Source: Lacticaseibacillus absianus (lineage in GTDB: Bacteria; Bacillota; Bacilli; Lactobacillales; Lactobacillaceae). Taken from it: a stretch of 64,000 nucleotides of DNA. Shown piece by piece: positions 15,910 through 23,327 of this stretch. The stretch lies in contig NZ_JABEKX010000002.1 of assembly GCF_013407595.1 (NCBI RefSeq), positions 620,001 to 684,000 of the forward strand, written 5' to 3'. A program made the translations under genes and the position numbers. Numbering within the stretch: position 1 is the first letter of the stretch; the number at the start of each line of letters is the position of its first letter. The notes beneath the pieces were generated by a model that made no database searches, had not been told where the DNA came from, and worked only from the letters and a program-made list of their open reading frames with translations.

Positions 15910-16242
15910 ATGAAAAACCAACAACGTCTGATCGTCGGGCTGGTGATCGCCCTGGTCGTGATCATCTTCGCCTTGCTGAACGGCCAACCGGTCGCGGTGA
16001 ACTTCTTTGGGGCGGCGTTTCACTGGCCGTTGATCTTAGTGATCGTCGTGTCGCTGATCCTCGGGGCGGCCTCTGCACTGCTCGTGTCGACCGCTAGTTT
16101 GAGCAAACTCAAAAAGCAACTCAAGCGGCTTCAAAAAGAGAATCAGGACCTCACGGACCAGGCGGAATCGACGCCGGCGCCGACCGAGACGCGCCAGGCC
16201 CCGCAAAGTCCAGCCCCCCAAGACGACGACCCCAAGGCTTGA
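15910..16242 (+). CDS. LapA domain-containing membrane protein
   Basis: A small membrane protein of 110 residues with the LapA/DUF1049 layout. Two membrane helices (about 9-26 and 39-60: LIVGLVIALVVIIFALL and LILVIVVSLILGAASALLV) are joined by the conserved short loop NGQPVAVNFFGAAFHWPL, then a charged coiled coil (KLKKQLKRLQKENQDL) and a Pro/Ala-rich tail. The function in Gram-positives is not established. A GTG three bases earlier is in frame, but the ATG at 15910 is the likelier start. It is the last gene of the rnz operon. Confidence 0.82.
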   Translation: MKNQQRLIVGLVIALVVIIFALLNGQPVAVNFFGAAFHWPLILVIVVSLILGAASALLVSTASLSKLKKQLKRLQKENQDLTDQAESTPAPTETRQAPQSPAPQDDDPKA

Positions 16243-16465
16243 TGTCGCTGGCGTCCTAATACGTGAGTGATGGTGCTGGGGACCCGTACGGCCACACGAC
16301 CGTGCCTGGTGCCCAAAAGGGCCGGGTCTGCGTCTGCGGCCGGCAGTTCGGCGGTGCCAGCAAAAAGCATGAAGCAGGCTGGCTTCAGTCGGCTCAGCAG
16401 CTGCCAGGGGCTCAGAGGCGGCCGGACCGCGATAAAAAGCGCTTTTGGCTCCGCTGGGCAAACAC
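16243..16465. other. Intergenic stretch before clpB without a recognised gene
   Basis: About 220 bases of GC-rich sequence follow lapA with no credible gene. Several local inverted repeats are present, for example around GGTGCC...GGCACC-type arms. It leads directly into the terminator at 16466-16495, so it may be a structured 3' region of the rnz-SDR-lapA transcript. Confidence 0.4.
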
Positions 16466-16495
16466 GGCAACGTCGCGATCGACGTTGCCTTTTTT
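16466..16495 (+). terminator. Terminator of the rnz-SDR-lapA operon
   Basis: A perfect 10-bp stem (16466-16475 with 16480-16489) with loop CGAT is followed by six T. It isolates clpB from upstream transcription. Confidence 0.92.
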
Positions 16496-16534
16496 GGCCG
16501 TGTTGGCGCTCGGTCCTAGGGCTGAACTTTGGGC

Positions 16535-16570
16535 TTTGACCTTTACTGACCAAACGCATCTTGGTAAGAT
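16535..16570 (+). promoter_or_regulatory. clpB promoter with CtsR operator
   Basis: TTTGACC-TTT-ACTGACC (16535-16551) matches the CtsR tandem heptamer operator (TTTGACC with 3-base spacing) with two mismatches in the second copy. It overlaps a promoter with -35 TTTACT (16542-16547), a 17-base spacer and -10 TAAGAT (16565-16570). Heat-shock control by CtsR is the expected regulation of clpB in Firmicutes. Confidence 0.75.
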
Positions 16571-16619
16571 GAGGGTATCAGGGTGTGCGAGCGGACCACC
16601 CGGAACGGAGGAATTCAGG

Positions 16620-19214
16620 ATGAATCCAGAACAATTCACACAGGCTGTGACCGAGGCCCTAGCGGCGGCCCAGCAGATCGCCAGCGTGCGGCACCACCAG
16701 GAGATCGACGTGCCCCATCTGATGAAGGCGATGGTACAGCCCAACGCGTTTGCGACCGCACTGTTCCAGCAGGCAGGGGTCAACCTCGATGGGCTGACCG
16801 CCGCGATCGATCAGGCGCTGGACGCGGAACCCGTGGTCGAAGGGGCCAGCAGCTACGGGCAGAACATGAGCCAGTCGCTGTTCCAGCTCTTCCAAGACGC
16901 CGGCAAGGTCCAGCAGCAGCTCGGCGATGAGTTCATCGCGACTGAAGCTGTCTTGCTGGCGCTGTTTGACCAGAAGTACCTCGCGATCACCAAGTACCTG
17001 ACGGACACTGGGGTGACCCGCCAACAGTTCGCCGACGTGGTCCAGCAGGCGCGTGGCGGGGCGAAGGTCACTTCCAAGACCGCAGAGAACAACTACCAGA
17101 GCCTGAAAAAGTACGGCACGGACCTGGTGGCCGAGGCGCGCAGCGGCAAGATGGATCCGATCATCGGCCGCGACGAAGAGATCCGCAACGTGATCCGGAT
17201 CCTGTCACGCAAGACCAAGAACAATCCGGTGCTGATCGGTGAACCAGGGGTCGGCAAGACCGCGATCGTCGAAGGGCTCGCCCAGCGCATCGTGCGCCAA
17301 GACGTGCCAGATAACCTGAAGAACAAGACGATCATCAGTCTCGACATGGGCAGTCTCCTGGCTGGGGCCAAGTATCGAGGCGAGTTCGAAGAGCGCTTGA
17401 AGGCGGTACTCAAAGAGGTGCAACAGTCCGAGGGGCAGATCATCTTGTTCATCGATGAGATCCACACGATCGTCGGGGCCGGGAAGGCAGAAGGGGCAAT
17501 GGACGCGGGAAACTTGCTCAAGCCGATGCTCGCGCGCGGTGAGCTCCACCTGATCGGTGCGACGACACTCGACGAGTACCGCGAGAATATCGAGCAGGAT
17601 AAGGCGCTGGAGCGCCGCTTTCAGCGCGTGCTGGTCCAGGAGCCGACCGTCGCCGACACGATCTCGATCCTGCGCGGACTCAAGGAGCGCTTCGAGATCT
17701 TCCACGGCGTGCGGATCCACGACAGCGCACTCGTCGCGGCCGCCACGCTGTCGGATCGCTACATCACCGACCGGTTTTTGCCAGACAAAGCGATCGACTT
17801 GGTCGATGAGGCGAGTGCGAACATCAACGTTGAGATGAACTCGCGCCCGACGGAGCTGGACGTGGCCGAACGCCGCCAGATGCAGCTGGAGATCGAAGAG
17901 GCGGCGCTCAAAAAAGAAAGCGATCCGGCGTCTCAAAAGCGCCTGCACCAGCTGCAACAGGAGCTCGCCGACCTCAAAGAGGAGACGAACAAGCTCAAGT
18001 CGCAGTGGGACGCGGAGAAGCAGGACATCACCCAGCTCAACGCCAAGAAGGCCGAGATCGACAAGGCCAAACACGAGCTGGAAGACGCGCAGAGCCGCTA
18101 TGACCTGGAAGCCGCGGCGCGCCTCCAGCACGGCACCATCCCTGAGCTCGAAAAAGAACTGGCCGTACTCGAGCAGACCGACCGGCCGGACAGCTGGCTG
18201 GTGCAGGAAAGTGTGACCGAAAACGAGATCGCGGCGGTGATCTCGCGCCAGACTGGGATCCCGGTCGCCAAGCTCGTGGAAGGCGACCGCGAGAAGCTGA
18301 TGCACTTAGCTGATCACCTGCACGAGCGGGTGATCGGCCAGGATGAAGCGGTCTCGGCGGTCGCTGATGCAGTTTTGCGGTCGCGCGCCGGACTGCAGGA
18401 TCCATCGCGTCCGCTGGGGAGCTTCTTGTTCCTCGGGCCGACCGGGGTCGGGAAGACCGAGTTGGCCAAGACACTGGCGGCCTCACTGTTTGACTCCGAA
18501 AAGCACATGGTCCGCCTCGATATGTCCGAGTACATGGACAAGATCAGCGTCTCGCGCTTGGTCGGGGCCGCGCCGGGCTACGTGGGCTACGAGGAAGGCG
18601 GTCAGCTGACGGAGGCGGTCCGCCGCAACCCGTACACCATCGTCTTGCTCGATGAGATCGAAAAGGCCCACCCGGACGTCTTCAATATCCTGTTGCAGGT
18701 GCTGGATGATGGCCGCTTGACCGATAGCCAAGGCCGGACGGTGGACTTCAAGAACACGATCATCATCATGACGTCCAACCTCGGATCGGAGGCGCTGCTT
18801 GACAGCGTGCAGACAGATGGGCAGATCACCGATGCGAGTCGACAGCAGGTGATGACGCTGATCCGCAGTCACTTCAAGCCGGAGTTCCTCAACCGGATCG
18901 ACGACATCATCCTGTTCAACCCGCTGAGCTTGGCGGATGTGGAGAAGATCGCCATCAAAGACCTCGACCACTTGAGTCAGCGCCTGGCCGCCCAGGAGAT
19001 CGCCTTGACGGTCACGCCGGCGGCGCAGGAGTGGTTGGCGCACAAGGGGTACGACCCCGCTTACGGGGCGCGACCGCTGCAGCGGCTGATCACCGTTGCG
19101 GTCGAAACGCCGCTGGCCAAGCGGCTGATCAGCGGCGACATCCTGCCAAACAGCACCGTCGAGATCGGGGTCGCAGATGGTCAGCTGAGCTTCACCAGCA
19201 AGGCCCAGGACTAG
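16620..19214 (+). CDS. clpB: ATP-dependent chaperone ClpB
   Basis: An AAA+ disaggregase that, with DnaK, pulls proteins out of aggregates. It has 864 residues, the normal length. It contains an N-terminal Clp_N repeat domain (1-145), the first AAA module with Walker A GEPGVGKT (from 207) and [13 protein letters not shown], and the long coiled-coil middle domain (about 405-530). The second AAA module has Walker [15 protein letters not shown] (from 606) and pore loop [11 protein letters not shown]-terminal D2-small domain ends it. A ClpP-binding IGF loop was not seen. The ATG at 16620 with ACGGAGG upstream is the start. The frame continues open upstream, but that extension crosses the promoter and is not coding. 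Confidence 0.97.
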   Translation: MNPEQFTQAVTEALAAAQQIASVRHHQEIDVPHLMKAMVQPNAFATALFQQAGVNLDGLTAAIDQALDAEPVVEGASSYGQNMSQSLFQLFQDAGKVQQQLGDEFIATEAVLLALFDQKYLAITKYLTDTGVTRQQFADVVQQARGGAKVTSKTAENNYQSLKKYGTDLVAEARSGKMDPIIGRDEEIRNVIRILSRKTKNNPVLIGEPGVGKTAIVEGLAQRIVRQDVPDNLKNKTIISLDMGSLLAGAKYRGEFEERLKAVLKEVQQSEGQIILFIDEIHTIVGAGKAEGAMDAGNLLKPMLARGELHLIGATTLDEYRENIEQDKALERRFQRVLVQEPTVADTISILRGLKERFEIFHGVRIHDSALVAAATLSDRYITDRFLPDKAIDLVDEASANINVEMNSRPTELDVAERRQMQLEIEEAALKKESDPASQKRLHQLQQELADLKEETNKLKSQWDAEKQDITQLNAKKAEIDKAKHELEDAQSRYDLEAAARLQHGTIPELEKELAVLEQTDRPDSWLVQESVTENEIAAVISRQTGIPVAKLVEGDREKLMHLADHLHERVIGQDEAVSAVADAVLRSRAGLQDPSRPLGSFLFLGPTGVGKTELAKTLAASLFDSEKHMVRLDMSEYMDKISVSRLVGAAPGYVGYEEGGQLTEAVRRNPYTIVLLDEIEKAHPDVFNILLQVLDDGRLTDSQGRTVDFKNTIIIMTSNLGSEALLDSVQTDGQITDASRQQVMTLIRSHFKPEFLNRIDDIILFNPLSLADVEKIAIKDLDHLSQRLAAQEIALTVTPAAQEWLAHKGYDPAYGARPLQRLITVAVETPLAKRLISGDILPNSTVEIGVADGQLSFTSKAQD

Positions 19215-19246
19215 GCACGCCAAAAATCTGCTGTTAAGGTCTTGCC

Positions 19247-19275
19247 TTGACGCCCATTTTTTAGTAAGATAAGAC
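19247..19275 (+). promoter_or_regulatory. rpmF promoter P1
   Basis: TTGACG (19247-19252), a 17-base spacer, then TAAGAC (19270-19275). Confidence 0.55.
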
Positions 19276-19321
19276 GTGCTGTGGTAGTTCTCTACCCAAG
19301 GCATCGGACGGGGATTTTGCC

Positions 19322-19349
19322 TTGCAATTTCTCGGATGTCCGGTATAGT
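19322..19349 (+). promoter_or_regulatory. rpmF promoter P2
   Basis: TTGCAA (19322-19327), a 16-base spacer, then TATAGT (19344-19349), 36 bases before the rpmF start. A small hairpin (19283-19296) lies between the two promoters. Confidence 0.6.
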
Positions 19350-19384
19350 AGAAAAGAAATCTAAAACAAAGGGGTTTTCCGCTC

Positions 19385-19570
19385 ATGGCAGTTCCAGCAC
19401 GCAGAACTTCAAAAACCAAGAAGCGTATGCGCCGCGGTCACATCAAGTTGAATGTGCCTAACCTGCAATTCGACGCAACGACCGGCGAATACCGCGTTTC
19501 TCACCACGTTTCTCCGAAGGGCTTCTACAAAGGCGCCCAAGTGGTCAAGAAGTCAGACGCTAACGCGTAA
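19385..19570 (+). CDS. rpmF: 50S ribosomal protein L32, zinc-free form
   Basis: A structural protein of the large ribosomal subunit. It has 61 residues with the conserved N terminus [19 protein letters not shown]. The four cysteines of the zinc ribbon found in most L32 proteins are absent. The equivalent region reads [29 protein letters not shown], so this is a C-minus, zinc-independent type. It has its own promoters and a terminator immediately downstream, making it monocistronic. Confidence 0.97.
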   Translation: MAVPARRTSKTKKRMRRGHIKLNVPNLQFDATTGEYRVSHHVSPKGFYKGAQVVKKSDANA

Positions 19571-19575
19571 CCCAG

Positions 19576-19611
19576 ATAGTCTCGTGCCGACCGGCGCGGG
19601 GCTATTTGTTT
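19576..19611 (+). terminator. Terminator of rpmF
   Basis: A 12-bp stem containing three G-U pairs (19576-19587 with 19594-19605) is followed by TTGTTT, starting five bases after the rpmF stop. Confidence 0.75.
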
Positions 19612-19692
19612 GCGTCGAGGCAACGCGATGGATGATTCTGGTTTCCAAGTCTAGCTGACGTGGTACAATGTAGTTAAAAGGGAGGGCTCTAT

Positions 19693-20247
19693 ATGGCTGA
19701 AGAAGAAGTATTTACGGCGTACCTCGCACGGCTCCAGCAGGCACAGTTGCCGCGGTGGACCGATCTGCCGCAGTTCGACTTGTACATGGATCAGGTCGTG
19801 CAGTATGTCAACGAGATCATCACGCCGCTCGGGTTGGACGAGCTGACGCCGACGATGGTCAACAATTACGTCAAAAAAGGCGTGATCACCTCACCGGTCA
19901 AGAAGAAGTACCACAAGGGGCAGATCGCCAACATCCTCGTGATCGCAATGCTCAAGCCGGTATTCGCGTTAGATACGATCGCCGCGGGCATCGACTACCA
20001 GTTGCGCGGGCGCGAGAAGCAGCAGGCCTTTGACGCCTTCATCCTCGCCTTCATCGGGGCGGTGCAGCAGGTGAACTCCGATTTTACCGGTGACGTGCTG
20101 ATCAACAAGGTGAATAAGACAGACACGACCAATATCCAAAACGCGATGGTCAACCTGGCGATCAACGCCGTGCTTCAGAAGATGCTGGTCGAGACGATGA
20201 CCACGATGACCCAACCGACGCCCACCACTCCGAAAAAGAAGGACTAA
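19693..20247 (+). CDS. DUF1836 domain-containing protein (putative HTH regulator)
   Basis: A 184-residue protein of the DUF1836 family. The conserved N-terminal block LPRWTDLPQFDLYMDQVVQYVNEIITPLGLDELTPTMVNNYVKKGVI (spread over about residues 19-65) resembles a MerR-like winged helix. KKKYHKGQIANILVIAMLKPVF follows and the rest is helical. Members are usually annotated as possible transcription factors, but none is well characterised. A TACAAT box (19664-19669) lies upstream and GGGAGGG serves as ribosome binding site. The nucleotidase gene begins one base after its stop codon, so the two are co-expressed. Confidence 0.8.
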   Translation: MAEEEVFTAYLARLQQAQLPRWTDLPQFDLYMDQVVQYVNEIITPLGLDELTPTMVNNYVKKGVITSPVKKKYHKGQIANILVIAMLKPVFALDTIAAGIDYQLRGREKQQAFDAFILAFIGAVQQVNSDFTGDVLINKVNKTDTTNIQNAMVNLAINAVLQKMLVETMTTMTQPTPTTPKKKD

Positions 20248-20248
20248 C

Positions 20249-21802
20249 ATGCAGCTCACATTACTTTCCACCAGCGACACACACGGCTTCGTCACCCCGA
20301 CCAACTACGTCAAGCGCGATCAGGACCTGCCGTTTTCACTGAGTAAGGCCAAAACGACGATCGATCAGCTGAAGGCCGCCGCACCGGGACCGGTGTTGAC
20401 GATCGAAAACGGCGACTTCCTGCAGGGGTCACCGCTGGCTTACTACGCGGCGCGCGTCAAGGCACAGCCTGACTTGGCGACGGCGGCCTACGCGACGGTC
20501 GGCTACGACGCTGGGATCATCGGGAACCATGAATTCAATTATGGTCGCGACTACCTGGCCGCAGCGCTCGCGACGCTCCCATACCCGATCCTGTGCGCGA
20601 ACATCCTCGACGGGGACCGGCCCGCCTTTGGTCAGCCGTACCAGCTGTTCGAGCGCGATGGGGTGACCATTGCGGTGCTCGGGTTGACCACCGATTACAT
20701 CCCGCACTGGGAAGGGCCGAGCAACATCGCTGGGCTGACCTTCGCGTCCGTCGTGGAGACTGCTAAGGCGTGGGTGCCTCGGCTACGCGCGCTGGCGGAT
20801 GTCGTCGTGATCGCGTATCACGGCGGCTTCGAGCGCGACCTGGCGACTGGGGCACCGACCGAGGCGCTGACTGGTGAAAACGTCGGCTTTGCGCTGACCG
20901 CGATCGACGGGGTCGATGCGCTCATCACCGGTCACCAGCACCGGGAGCTGGCGGGGATCGTCAACGGCGTGCCCGTCACGCAGCCCGGCTACCGCGGCGC
21001 CAACGTCGGCCAGATCTGCCTGACCCTTGACCGCACGGCAAGCGGCGTGCACGTCGCGGCCGCCTCGGCGGCGCTGGTGCCGACGGGTGCGGCAGTCGCG
21101 GCCCCGGCAGTGATCACCGCGGTCAGCGCGACTAGCGCGGCCGTCGAGGACTGGCTGGACGCGCCGCTGGGCCAGGTGGTCGGCGACATGCGCATCGCGG
21201 ATCCCTTCGCGGCGCGGGTCGTCGAGCATCCGTACATCGAGTTCATCAACCGGGTACAGATGGCGGCGACTGGCACTGACATCGCTGGAACGGCGCTGTT
21301 CAACAACGAAGGCCGCGGTTTCGGCACCCAGATCACGATGCGCGACGTCGTGACCAACTATATCTACCCCAACACGCTAGCGGTGATGGCACTGAGCGGC
21401 GCGGATCTGCGGGCGGCGTTGGAGCAAGACGCGACGTATTTCAGCCTGAACGACCAGGGTCACTTGATCGTCACACCGCGGTTCGCTGAACCCAAGCCGC
21501 AACACTACAACTATGACATGTATCAGGGGATCGATTACACGCTGGACATCACCCAGCCGGTCGGCCAGCGCGTCCGCAAGCTGCAGTACCACGGCCGGCC
21601 GGTGGCCCCGACAGATCGACTGGAAGTCACGGTCAACCAGTATCGCGCGGCTGGCGGGGGCAACTTTGCGATGTTTGACCCGAGCAAGGTGATCCGCGAG
21701 AACCAAAAAGACATGACGGAGCTGATCGCCGACTACTTACGCGCACAGCCGGTCCTTTCGGCGACGGTCGACCATAATTTTCAGGTGTTACCGCCGATGT
21801 GA
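20249..21802 (+). CDS. 5'-nucleotidase / 2',3'-cyclic phosphodiesterase-like metallophosphatase
   Basis: A 517-residue protein of the UshA/YfkN type. The N-terminal calcineurin-like metallophosphatase domain (1-about 270) shows the metal motifs STSDTHGF, ENGDFLQG, GNHEFNYG, VVIAYHGGFE and ITGHQHRE. The C-terminal 5_nucleotid_C domain (about 300-500) contains NNEGRG and YQGIDYTLD. There is no signal peptide, so unlike UshA it should act in the cytoplasm, probably on nucleotides or cyclic nucleotides. It starts one base after the DUF1836 gene. The exact substrate cannot be told. Confidence 0.88.
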   Translation: MQLTLLSTSDTHGFVTPTNYVKRDQDLPFSLSKAKTTIDQLKAAAPGPVLTIENGDFLQGSPLAYYAARVKAQPDLATAAYATVGYDAGIIGNHEFNYGRDYLAAALATLPYPILCANILDGDRPAFGQPYQLFERDGVTIAVLGLTTDYIPHWEGPSNIAGLTFASVVETAKAWVPRLRALADVVVIAYHGGFERDLATGAPTEALTGENVGFALTAIDGVDALITGHQHRELAGIVNGVPVTQPGYRGANVGQICLTLDRTASGVHVAAASAALVPTGAAVAAPAVITAVSATSAAVEDWLDAPLGQVVGDMRIADPFAARVVEHPYIEFINRVQMAATGTDIAGTALFNNEGRGFGTQITMRDVVTNYIYPNTLAVMALSGADLRAALEQDATYFSLNDQGHLIVTPRFAEPKPQHYNYDMYQGIDYTLDITQPVGQRVRKLQYHGRPVAPTDRLEVTVNQYRAAGGGNFAMFDPSKVIRENQKDMTELIADYLRAQPVLSATVDHNFQVLPPM

Positions 21803-21820
21803 CACCTAGTCACTTTCTGG

Positions 21821-21849
21821 TTGTCTTTTGGGCGCACGCGGCCTACACT
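21821..21849 (+). promoter_or_regulatory. Promoter of the lipoprotein gene
   Basis: TTGTCT (21821-21826), a 17-base spacer, then TACACT (21844-21849), about 37 bases before the ATG. Confidence 0.6.
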
Positions 21850-21886
21850 AATGCACAGACTGAATGTAAAAAGGATGAAGCTAATC

Positions 21887-22738
21887 ATGAAACACATCAA
21901 ACGAGTCGGTGCGCTGGGCCTGGTGCTGACCAGTGCGCTGGTCTTAGCCGGTTGTGGCAAGACCCTGACCACCACGAAGACAACGTATCAGCAGTCGGGG
22001 ATGGTCGCGGTGATCAAAGGCGAGGCTAAAGGCGCCAGCCGCGTGCACTACCGCGCTGCGACGGGCGACGGGTCCGTCAAGGTCAACAGCGGGGCTTATG
22101 TGATCACCGTGCCGGTGACCACTAAGGCGCAGTCGGTCCGGCTGATGGCCGGGGACCTGGATCACCGCGTGACCGTCAAGGCCGCGCAGTCGCTTGGCGC
22201 GTATAAGACCGTGGCGGCCAAGTATAACCAGGCGATCATTGCCACCGCGCTACCCAAAGACGTTCAAAAACAGCTCAAGCAGGCCGGCAAGACCAAGGTC
22301 GACGCCAGTCAGTTGACGCCGGCACAGCAGGCCGCGATGGTCAAGCAGCAACAGGCGCTTCAGGCCGCAATGGCCAAGGCGAGCGCGGCGACGAAGGCGA
22401 AGCAGCTCCCGGCGACGTTCAGCGGGCTCAAGCAGGCGCTGAAAACCAGCGGGGGCACCGTCCGCCTGAACGTTCAAGGGGGTCAATTGATGGGAATCAC
22501 CGACATGGTCCCAGTCAAGGCCCTCAAGGACAAGCAAGCGCAGGCGGCGTTTGGCACGCAGTTCGGGCTGCTGGCTAACGCGGTCGGTGCAGACGCCCAA
22601 AAAGTCGCCAAGGCCTTTCAGAAGGCGACCAGCGATAAGGACAGTAGCTCGACGACGATCGACACGATCACGTCTCACGGCGTCAAGTTCGACGTGGGCT
22701 TCTCGGCGACCACGCTGTTCATCTATATCACCAAATAA
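21887..22738 (+). CDS. Predicted lipoprotein, unknown function
   Basis: A 283-residue exported protein with a lipoprotein signal: MKHIKRV positive region, hydrophobic GALGLVLTSALVL, then lipobox LAGC with the cysteine at about residue 20. The mature part begins with a Thr-rich stretch, then a beta-rich domain (about 30-100), a long Ala/Gln/Lys-rich helical segment (about 140-185), and a C-terminal domain ending in hydrophobic strands. I do not recognise the family. The ATG at 21887 is chosen because AAGGATG lies 9 bases upstream; earlier ATGs overlap that site. It is monocistronic, followed by a very long hairpin. Confidence 0.75.
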   Translation: MKHIKRVGALGLVLTSALVLAGCGKTLTTTKTTYQQSGMVAVIKGEAKGASRVHYRAATGDGSVKVNSGAYVITVPVTTKAQSVRLMAGDLDHRVTVKAAQSLGAYKTVAAKYNQAIIATALPKDVQKQLKQAGKTKVDASQLTPAQQAAMVKQQQALQAAMAKASAATKAKQLPATFSGLKQALKTSGGTVRLNVQGGQLMGITDMVPVKALKDKQAQAAFGTQFGLLANAVGADAQKVAKAFQKATSDKDSSSTTIDTITSHGVKFDVGFSATTLFIYITK

Positions 22739-22777
22739 CGCCCAAAGGGCTGGGCCATAACGCGGGTTTAGCCCAGA

Positions 22778-22837
22778 GTATAAGAGCGGCCCTCGGTAAA
22801 ACCCGAACTTAGGTTTTGCTGAGGGTCGCTCTTATAC
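22778..22837 (+). repeat. 26-bp-stem hairpin after the lipoprotein gene
   Basis: The arms 22778-22803 and 22812-22837 pair over 26 positions. The only non-Watson-Crick positions are three that are G-U pairs in a rightward transcript. The loop has eight bases and no T-run follows. It could stabilise the 3' end, terminate inefficiently, or be an intergenic repeat. Confidence 0.6.
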
Positions 22838-22978
22838 GTCTTGCGCTGCCCGTTCGAACGCAGTGAGTGACAGGCAGACATGCGTTAGAAAGGGCGTTAT
22901 GGCACGTCACGTTCTGGCATAGTCGTGCCATCAGAGGCTGCGTCACAACTCCTTTGGGAGCAGGGCTAGCCCAAAAGA

Positions 22979-23008
22979 AAAAGCGTGATCCGCGATCACG
23001 CTTTTTTG
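22979..23008. terminator. Bidirectional terminator at the end of the DUF2929 gene
   Basis: AAAAAGCGTGATC/GATCACGCTTTTTT arms flank a CGC loop. The TGA stop of the leftward DUF2929 gene (22996-22998) lies inside the stem. A- and T-rich flanks allow use in both directions. Confidence 0.85.
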
Positions 23009-23187
23009 GTGGCTTCTGGGTCGAAGTGTTTCATAATCACGGGCATGATGAACAGGATGACCGCAAAGGCCAAGCCGACGACCATGCTCAGCATGGGGTC
23101 AAAGGTACTGCCGGCTAAAGCGCTGACCAGGAAGCCAACGACCTCGCCGAGCAGGATGCCCCACACGAGTGTGACGATATAGCGCAT
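22996..23187 (-). CDS. DUF2929 family small membrane protein (YjzD-like)
   Basis: A 63-residue protein with two predicted membrane helices: MRYIVTLVWGILLGEVVGFLV and MLSMVVGLAFAVILFIMPVIM. The start, with Arg-Tyr then WG.LLGEVVGF, fits the DUF2929 family, commonly found next to dnaE in lactobacilli. Its function is unknown. GAGGG lies five bases before the ATG. The gene is transcribed away from dnaE, and its stop codon lies in the shared terminator stem. Confidence 0.8.
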   Translation of the reverse strand: MRYIVTLVWGILLGEVVGFLVSALAGSTFDPMLSMVVGLAFAVILFIMPVIMKHFDPEATKKA

Positions 23188-23301
23188 AGTATCCCTCTTT
23201 TCTCTGATATCTTAACACGGCAAGGCAGAATTGCAACCGTTACAGGCGCGGACCGCCGCTTTTTCAGGCGCACCAGCCCTGCAGCTGTGAGGGGATTCAG
23301 G

Positions 23302-23307
23302 TATAAT
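23302..23307 (+). promoter_or_regulatory. dnaE -10 box
   Basis: A perfect TATAAT lies 20 bases before the dnaE start. The -35 region is poor, so the promoter is probably moderate. Confidence 0.5.
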
Positions 23308-23327
23308 GGAAACTGAGGTGGCCAATG

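Noticed and set aside
16417-16431. T-box-like motif GGCGGCCGGACCGCG before clpB
   Set aside because: It has extra bases relative to the T-box GGTGGNACCGCG, no specifier loop was found, and the downstream gene is a chaperone with its own CtsR promoter after the terminator.
16263-16619. N-terminal extension of ClpB by 119 residues
   Set aside because: It would run through a strong terminator and the CtsR-type promoter. The normal ClpB start with ACGGAGG lies at 16620.
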